The notes beneath the pieces are model-generated. The model was not told where the DNA came from. It did not search any database and worked only from the letters and a program-made list of their open reading frames with translations. From Trichobilharzia szidati (lineage: Eukaryota; Platyhelminthes; Trematoda; Strigeidida; Schistosomatidae): a stretch of 64,000 nt of DNA. The position numbers and the translations under genes were made by a program. The stretch spans positions 118,239,329 through 118,303,328 of the forward strand of contig OX235271.1 of the NCBI GenBank assembly GCA_944472155.2. Direction: 5' to 3'. Below are positions 57,469 through 64,000 of the stretch, one piece after another. Numbering within the stretch: position 1 is the stretch's first letter; each line of letters begins with the position of its first letter.

Positions 57469-58015
57469 TTAATCGGCATTACTTCCAAAGGAATCAAGCG
57501 AACTCTGAAATTCGGTGTGCGACATGGTTGGCTAGATGTCATCAATACAAGTTTCAGGGATGCTTGCGCTGTACTACTTAACAAGAATGATGTTGATGTA
57601 GATGATGATGATATGCTTAACATCCTTCAGCAAACAGGTTGCGCGGTCGATCCACATCATCGGTATCCTTGCATGGTAAATTTGGTGTCGCTTAAAAAGC
57701 CGTTTATTATGGACTCTTGGATATCTGAATGTGGTCAAGGTGAAAATGCTTTTGGATTTAAAAAGTGTAAGAAAGAAGAATATGACATTGACTCTGATGA
57801 TGCTTTGGATGATGAGTATGAGGGCGTGGATGATCAGCTGGAATCATCAGCTGTAAAGCTTGAAAATCCCGACGGTAGTCTCCTTGGGTTGAAATCGGAA
57901 GAAAACCAGAATACTTTGGCTCTGTGCGATACACAGATATCCACAAACACTTCCTCTTATTTTCCTGTGTCTAGCAAATTGCAGTGTCTGGTGTACGCTA
58001 AAAGACTATTGGCGT
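57469..58015 (+). CDS. GTF3C1: GTF3C1-like, exon 5
   Basis: Residues 287-468 plus one base. Joining exon 4 to 'LIGITSKGIKRTLKFGVRHG' gives a gap-free match in length to the human helix-turn segment '[20 protein letters not shown]'. A poorly conserved, acidic region follows ('DVDVDDDDML', 'EEYDIDSDDALDDEYEGVDD'), in keeping with an acidic stretch at this place in the human protein. Donor CGT|GTAAGT. The frame would otherwise end at the TAA at 58021. Confidence 0.82.
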
Positions 58016-58206
58016 GTAAGTAAGCATTTCTAATAAGTTTCCGAACCTGCTTTTCATAATCGGAAGTCTCCTTGTAATATAAACCTATGCATGGTTGTTA
58101 GATGTCGTTATTTAAGTGTAACGTCTTACTGAGTACCTTATGTTCTGTTAGCATTAAAAGTGGTGTTGCTAACAATATATACCACTTTCTTAAATGTTGT
58201 AATAGT

Positions 58207-58217
58207 GTAGTATGCTA
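58207..58217 (+). repeat. 11-bp target-site duplication, left
   Basis: GTAGTATGCTA, repeated exactly at 60587-60597, on either side of the PLE copy. Confidence 0.75.
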
Positions 58218-60586
58218 ATATAATGTGTAAAACACGGTCATTGTGGTAGTAAGTAATTCCATATTAGTTTGTTTATTAGATATATCACACAATGAAACAG
58301 TATTATTTACTGGATGACGTTTCAAACACAATTTATTGTCCATAATCATATCAATTATAATCGTACGACTTCGAAACTTGAGTTTTATGGGTTTCTTTGT
58401 TCTCTCTTATTTGTCGCAGAGGTAGTATTTAAATGCCGACGGAAAATATACAGACAAACTGAGGAAGTTGCCATGGGATCACCAATATCCCCGGTTGTGG
58501 CAGATTTATTCATGGATAGGTGGGAAAACTTAGCGATTGAAACGTTCAGCCCCACTCCAAAAGTATGAAAGAATGTATATGACACATTCACTGTACTCAG
58601 AACACAAGATGTAGATAGGTTTTTCGAACACATCAACTCGAAGGTTGAAGCAATTCAATTCACTTATGAATTGGAAAATCAGGAAGGGAAGCTCCCAATG
58701 TTAGACTGCAACGTGAAGAGGAAAGAAGATGGGAAGGTGAACACTAGTGTTTACAGGAAACCCACACATTCAAACAGATATTTGGATTTATGATCATCCC
58801 ATCCTATGTCAGTAAAAGTAGGATTGGTGACATGTTTAAGTAATAGGCATAAAATGGACTCACACAAAATACTTGGAGGATCTGGACTTCACCGATGATA
58901 TATGTCTGATTTCCCACAAACTGGAAGATGTGCAAATGAAAAGCAACAAGTTGGCAGAAGAAGCATCAAAGATAGGACTTCAAGTGAACATAGAGAAAAC
59001 AGAGGTGGTGAAGATTCCTGGGCAACAAAAACAACTGACAACAATCAGCATAAATGGGAGGAACCTGAAAGAAACAACCTCTTTTACCTACCTGGGAAGC
59101 ATCGTTTCAACTACAGGCGGAACTGACGAGTATATCAAAGCAAGAATCGGAAAAGCAAGACAAGCTTTCACTACTCTCAAATCTGTGTGGAGATCAACAA
59201 CACTCAGCATCAAAAATAAGATCCGGATTTTCAACTCCAATGTGAAGTCAGTGCTACTATAGGGATCAGAGACTTGGCCAGCGCGTCATAAAGAGCATCT
59301 CAAACAAACTACAAACCTTCATGAACAATTGTCTTCACTCAATACTCAAGATCAGATGGCCGGCCAGAAAAGATCAGCAACAGGGATCTTTGGGAGCGAA
59401 CCAACCAGGAACCGATTGTGCAACAAATAGGCAGCAAGAAAGGGAGATGGTTTGACCATACTCTTAGGAAACTATCAAGTGACATCACTAGACAAGCCCT
59501 TGAGTGGAAACCGAAAGGGAAGTGACGAGTTGGTCGTCCAAGGATGACTTGGAGGAGGTCATGTGAAGAGGAGATGAAAACGTGTGGGCAGACATGGAGC
59601 CAAGCGAAGACTGTAGCAGAGAACAGAACGCAATGGAGACGCACGGCTGAAGCCCTATGTTCCTGTAGGAATTAAAGGATACAATAATAATAATAAAGTA
59701 ATAGGGCACAAAACTAAGTAGTACTAAGGGAAATCTAAGACAGGAAGTGAGGCATATAAGAGAAGCTTTGAAACTTAATAATTACCTTGATAAATTAGTC
59801 AGAAAGTATGTAAGGAGATGTGAAAATAAAATAAATAATGATACTAGCGATAGTGATAATAATAATTAATAACGAAATGCATGTTAAACATGCGTAGGAT
59901 AGTGACAACACCAACAATAAGGAATATAAATTATCAGTGGTACTTCCATACAATGAAGGAACCTCGGAAACCATACTCAGAATTCTTAACAAGGTAGGAA
60001 TAAAAGTGGCATTCAAACCCACAAACTCAATTAGAAACAAGCTTTGTCGGTTAAAGGGTCCTGTGGAGCCAATAAAACAAAACAATTCGGTTTATCTAAT
60101 AACCTGTTGCAATGATTGTCAGGTCAAATACATAGGTCAAAATAGTAGAACAGGTGCAGACTAGTAGAGCATTAAACCTAGCATAATCTAGATTAGTTGA
60201 GCCGAATAAGATAAGAAATCTGGAGAATAGTTCAGCTATAAAACTGCATGCAACTACACACAACCATACTATAGCGTGAGATAAAATGACACTTCTAAAA
60301 TCTAATGTAGCAAGGTGGAGGGAGATTGATAACTGTAGCTTTAATTGTCGAATCAACTGCAAACACGTGAAATAGGAATGACTCAACACCTGTCTCAGAT
60401 ATCTGGAAAATTCTACTACCTCTACGACAAATAGGAGAGAACAAAGAAAACTATAAAACCCAGGTTTCGAAGTCGTATGATTATAATTGATATGATTATG
60501 GACAACAAATTTTGTTTGAAACGTCATCCAGTAAATAATACTGTTTCATTGTGTGATATATCTAATAAACAAACTAACATGGAAAA
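58218..60586 (+). mobile_element. Penelope-like element, plus copy with nested RTE
   Basis: Flanked by the 11-bp duplication. Its two ends are inverted repeats (58265-58430 against 60400-60575: GTTTATTAGATATATCACAC and its complement). The interior encodes RT motif B ('YRQTEEVAMGSPISPVVADL'), 'VYDTFTVLRTQDVDRFFEH' (motif C lost, no ADD), the thumb and, after the RTE insertion, a broken GIY-YIG region. The RT N-terminus is absent. Stops near 58566 and 58790, plus frameshifts. Confidence 0.85.
58850..59697 (+). mobile_element. RTE-type 3' fragment nested in the PLE
   Basis: A 5'-truncated piece encoding the end of an RTE RT: 'DLDFTDDICLISHKLEDV' (motif C reads FTDD), 'VNIEKTEVVKI', 'FTYLGSIVSTTGGTDEYIKA', and a further eroded tail to the AATAATAATAATAA end typical of RTE elements. 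AAGTAATAGG occurs on both sides (near 58839 and 59697) and is a plausible target duplication. It differs from the SR2-like family in intron 2. Confidence 0.8.
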
Positions 60587-60597
60587 GTAGTATGCTA
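60587..60597 (+). repeat. 11-bp target-site duplication, right
   Basis: GTAGTATGCTA, matching 58207-58217. Confidence 0.75.
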
Positions 60598-61304
60598 TTT
60601 CTCACCAAAAGGTCTTTCAGAGCAAAGACATGTTCTACATATTCTGTTATTTAGTATTATTCTATTACTGCTGTGGTGTTGTCAGGTCCGGATATTTGAC
60701 TGACTCAAAAAGCCTCACAACTTTAAATGATTTTTTCTGTTGTTTCTATCATTACATAAATGTTGGTTAGATACAGCTAAGGATAAAAGCAATTACTGTC
60801 ATAGGGTGATCTTACCTTATATTGTGGGGTACAAGCTCTCTCTGCTGGCATCTAGAGACATGATAGAAATGGGTTGTTTTTCTCTGGTGAACAGCAGTAG
60901 TTTGAAACATTCACGTTAGTTAAGAGTACAGATCACAAACACAATTAACGGATACAAAATGCACTGAAGCAAACTCGATGCATTTCTTTCTATAAAACTT
61001 GGTAACGTGTAGTAGACCTCCGTGTAATTTGTTATTAGTTATTCGGTAGTTATCAACGTTGGTTCAGTCATACACAGTACCTGTGAAGGTCGAAGTATCA
61101 TTTAAACTATTCGGTTTGATATGATGACTCGACTGTTTTGTTTTTAATTGTTTAACAGTTTATTTCTTTAAAAGTTTGACTTTCAAACTGCTGGTCACTG
61201 CTTCAGAGTCCCTTTAGTTCCTACCTGAATACTTGGTTTGTATGTTCGGATATTAATTAATAGTTTAGGTTTATAATGTCTCATATGATGCTCATATGAT
61301 GATC

Positions 61305-61995
61305 ACCCTATCTCTATGGTCTTTAAAGTCTACAAGGCAAAGAGTAATTTACCCAAATCCCTACGTACCCGACTCATCTGTATTGCTGAAGCTTTGGCTA
61401 TCGAAACAGAAAAGCCAGATCTCTGTGTACAGAAGCTCGTTCAACCCTTCCAACTTTCATGGTCTTAATCCCTCTATGCTAAAGTATGGTAATCCTCAAT
61501 CATATTTCAGCTCTACCAATTTTTCATTTTTGTTTATTCAATTTGTATGCTCTTCCTTATTACGTCAATTGTTACTATTACTACTCTCACTTTTAACTGT
61601 CCCCGGCATTATTTCACTTGTCTCACTTGTCATTCTAAATCAATTCCTTTTTACAACATTAAATTCTATGCTGTTAAATTTCACACAATATTACGTAACG
61701 TTTTTATTTTATTCGATTTGTCTACTAATCTTATAACTGCACACCCTTTTTCAAGTTCTATCCATCCCATGAATTATTCTATATATGACATTAATTTGCT
61801 TTGCCATTTGACATTTAACTACGATTATAATCACAAACATTTTAGTTTTAATTGCATTTCATATTATTATTATTATTTTATGCATTCACATCTATGATTC
61901 AATTCCCTCACCGGATATAACTTCTTAATAAAACTATATATATACGATTGTACAGCTTGATGATAAATTCGTTGAAAAGAGTCTCTTTGCTGAAT
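61305..61995 (+). pseudogene. PLE remnant: nuclease C-terminus and terminal repeat
   Basis: The plus strand reads 'KSLRTRLICIAEALAIETEK' then 'PDLCVQKLVQPFQLSW', matching the end of the 12581-13432 protein ('FLRYRHLKTAEALEIHDF', 'KPDLCVLKKYVQSLLLPW'). 61800-61995 then matches that element's terminal repeat (TTGTACAGCTTGATGATAAA, AAAAGAGTCTCTT). No stop-free frame of useful length remains. Confidence 0.75.
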
Positions 61996-62163
61996 CATTT
62001 GTTTGGATTTTCTATATGTTACAATGGGAATTTTCCATGACTATGGATACTGCAATAAAAGTTCAAGTCTCTAGAACCTTTTTTACTTTTATGTTAATGA
62101 TCATAATAAGGTGCATCATGAGTTTGAGGTTCAATTCTTATGCAATATATATATATATATATA

Positions 62164-62579
62164 TGATGTCAGCGCATGATGAAATCCTCCATGCAATTAA
62201 ACAAAATCCCTACCAAACCAATACTTGAAAATTAATCTGATGCTCACTAGTGACTGGCCCTGGGGTCCTAGTGGGAAGCCGTTACCAGTAGGGTACAGCA
62301 GGTTGAAGATGAGGAAGTAACTCATCTAAGAAGACATTGCGAAATGGTCGCGCTATGTCGTGAATTGGCAGAAGTTGGAATTCAAGGACCATTGGATCGG
62401 GTCCCAGTGGCTCAATGGTCTACGAGTTCGCCTTGTAACCAGAAGGTCCTAGGTTCGAATCCCGGTGGGTGCATACTGCTAAAGAGTCCCAAACTAGGAC
62501 GAAACAGCTGTCCAGTACTCCCAGGTTTTCCAGTGGTTCTCTAACTGATGTCAGCTCATGATGAAATCCTCCATGCAAT
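62164..62579 (+). mobile_element. Smalpha-like SINE/satellite unit
   Basis: A tRNA-like Pol III head (A-box-like TGGCTCAATGG near 62408, B box GGTTCGAATCC near 62453) is followed directly by a hammerhead-like segment (62474-62517). A 34-bp tail sequence ends the unit and also lies 382 bases upstream (62164-62197), with one difference. This combination is the hallmark of the schistosome Smalpha family, which occurs both as SINE-like copies and as satellite. 62198-62397 is unrecognised, possibly the preceding unit's body. Confidence 0.75.
62474..62517 (+). ncRNA. Hammerhead ribozyme remnant (core mutated)
   Basis: Helix I is TACTG (62474-62478) with CAGTA (62513-62517). Helix II is GTCC (62486-62489) with GGAC (62497-62500). 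The core strand reads CTAAAGA (62479-62485), where an active ribozyme has CTGANGA, so the essential G5 is A. The other core strand, GAA (62501-62503), is intact. Helix III is the minimal AC/GT pair closing AGCT, as in Smalpha ribozymes, followed by the cleavage-site C (62512). Self-cleavage should be lost or very weak. Confidence 0.7.
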
Positions 62580-62638
62580 ATATAAGTTGTATGTTTCCTG
62601 TTACTTTATTTTCCCTTAATTTTCTGTCTTACTGTTAG

Positions 62639-62837
62639 CTATTCCCTCACTCAAAATTGATGAATCTATATCAGTTCAAATAGTTCGTATCCTCGCCTTG
62701 CATGAGTGTACAATGGCTGAACTTCTGGCGGTAACAAAAACAAGTTTGTACAATTTACGTCGCACTGTGAAAAGTTTAGTTACAATTGGCGCATTGAAAG
62801 CCGTGAAACGGTCAATGGAATCTACTTTTGTTCTCTA
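62639..62837 (+). CDS. GTF3C1: GTF3C1-like, exon 6
   Basis: Residues 469-534 plus two bases. The acceptor TTAG|CT completes the codon left by exon 5 (T+CT, Ser). 'LKIDESISVQIVRILALHEC' then 'TMAELLAVTKTSLYNLRRTV' follows the human winged-helix segment around '[20 protein letters not shown]' then '[20 protein letters not shown]'. The donor is CTCTA|GTACGT; unspliced, the frame would stop at a TAG. Confidence 0.82.
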
Positions 62838-63671
62838 GTACGTTATGTATCAGTTTATATAGCTTTAAACAAGTACACTTTTTAATTATCTTAATTACTT
62901 ATTAACAAAATTTGCAGAGTATTTGAGTGTAATGATTTTCTATTCAGTTCGGAAGAGTATAGTCAGCAGATAAACACCAATATTATGATAAGAGTTGAGT
63001 TTATCACAAATCGTACCAACACGCCAAATTTATCAAGCAGGGATATGAGTGAGCACAAGTAATTATATTAGAGAAATAGGCTAAACAAATTATATCATGT
63101 AATTGTACGCAATAAAGGGTTACAAGTTTTCAAAGGTTAGTCAAATATTTTATATTGTTGTGAGACTTCATCAACTGTTAATTCACCAATTCTTCACACA
63201 GTCAGACTTAAAACATTTTTTTTAGTCTCATGTTTTCAGGTGTTAATTAGACCCAGAAGAATCATAAAACTTTGGAAAGGACTTCTTTACAAAAGCATTC
63301 TTTTGCCCTTTTCAAGATTAGAATAAAAGTTGAAACCATTCGGCAGATATTATGCGGAACTTTCTTTTCCCAGCTATTATCTTATTTAATCTAATCTCTA
63401 CCCATCTACTTCAGCTTCGACAACTGGGTAGTATCATCAGCCCTTTCACAACAAGTATTGCTCATAGCCTGATATCTGAAAAATCTGTTTTGAGTAACTG
63501 AATTCTAAATAGGCAGAATGTAGTTATTGGGAAATGTATACCAAGAAATTTTGGAAGTAGGTTAATTTAAATGTCTCATTGAATGTATCTAAGGAGTTTC
63601 CTTCCTTCAATGTTGCTTCTTGTCTTAAGACTAATTTATGTGTTAACTTTTTGAAAATTTTTCTTTCACAG
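62838..63671 (+). other. Intron 6 (834 nt)
   Basis: GTACGT to TTTCACAG. AT-rich, with no repeat or RNA gene recognised. Confidence 0.75.
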
Positions 63672-63763
63672 TTATAGTTTAGTGACTGATGCGGATAGAG
63701 AAGAAAACCTAAAAATTAAAATAAATAAAACCACTCCCGTATTGCAGACGTTGCCAACTATTC
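63672..63763 (+). CDS. GTF3C1: GTF3C1-like, exon 7
   Basis: Residues 535-565 plus one base. TA+T joins to give 'STFVLYYSLVTDADREENLK', in line with the end of the human winged helix ('TTKYISCVFAEESDLSRQY'). Donor ATTC|GTAAGT (phase 1). Later exons lie beyond the window. Confidence 0.8.
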
Positions 63764-64000
63764 GTAAGTCTAGACTCATTTATTGGAATTTTTGTATTAA
63801 TTTACAGTGAGATTTCTGGCTCCGATAGATTATTGAAGTTGTTTTTTATTCCTGTACGTTCCCAGTGGAACATAGGGCTTCAAGCTAGAGGCTTGAAGTT
63901 TCGGCAGCAGTGGTGTTTATTTTTACGGGATGGGGTTGCTAGCCTCATACCCAACATTACCTCTTTACCAGCCTTATTACTGGCTTGACGAAGTGAAGGA
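63764..64000 (+). other. Start of intron 7
   Basis: Begins GTAAGT and continues past the window end. The last ~140 bases are less AT-rich and look repeat-like, but I cannot name the family. Confidence 0.6.

Larger units (their letters stand above)
58016..62638 (+). other. Intron 5 (4.6 kb)
   Basis: GTAAGT to ACTGTTAG. Contents: a PLE (58218-60586) with a nested RTE fragment, a PLE remnant (61305-61995), a (TA)n tract near 62145-62163 and a Smalpha-like SINE. 60598-61304 shows nothing recognisable. Confidence 0.8.

Noticed and set aside
62398..62472. Possible functional tRNA gene (threonine-like TGT anticodon region)
   Set aside because: The acceptor stem does not pair well and hammerhead sequence follows directly, so it is better explained as a SINE head.

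Overview
This window is animal nuclear DNA, most likely from a schistosomatid blood fluke (Schistosoma, Trichobilharzia or a close relative). It is AT-rich and packed with decayed non-LTR retrotransposons of CR1-like and RTE/SR2-like type, Penelope-like elements (PLEs) with GIY-YIG domains, and a Gypsy LTR element. It also holds a schistosome-Smalpha-like SINE carrying a hammerhead-ribozyme remnant. The one host gene has introns of 33 and 36 nt, a size typical of the 5' ends of schistosome genes. The organism call is an inference from this combination; no single marker settles it.

Layout. 1-2690: CR1-like fragments. 2691-6419 and 17056-19222: two arms of an old inverted duplication; the left arm has since gained a CR1-like insertion (3973-5643). 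6252-10903: a tandem Gypsy structure on the minus strand (LTR, gag-protease, 3' internal region, LTR, gag-protease-RT, partial LTR), both units deleted internally. 11425-13650: small inverted-repeat elements, including a PLE that lost its RT. 13760-16800: CR1 endonuclease and ORF1 scraps. 19230-25340: CR1 3' regions and a decayed non-LTR element of another clade. 25600-39660: a nested CR1 cluster whose centre is a nearly intact minus-strand CR1-like element (28854-34867), flanked exactly by two ~1,750-bp, almost identical direct repeats. 39661-44750: more RT remnants. 44751-46587: putative intergenic and promoter region.

46588 to the window end: the host gene, which I identify as the largest TFIIIC subunit (GTF3C1/TFIIIC220, the B-box-binding factor of RNA polymerase III genes), plus strand, incomplete at its 3' end. 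Seven exons join in frame into 565 codons that follow the recalled human protein from its first residue. Intron 2 (8.9 kb) and intron 5 (4.6 kb) are swollen by transposable elements. Intron 2 holds two PLE copies head to head (arms ~1.07 kb, almost identical), an SR2-like RTE and a second PLE. Intron 5 holds a PLE with an 11-bp target-site duplication that was itself hit by an RTE fragment, and the Smalpha-like SINE.

I saw no CRISPR, operon or prokaryotic system. The strongest points for follow-up are the 1.75-kb direct repeats around one CR1 insertion, the intronic PLE hairpin in the GTF3C1 transcript, the TFIIIC gene model with micro-introns, and the hammerhead remnant. All motif and identity statements come from reading by eye.
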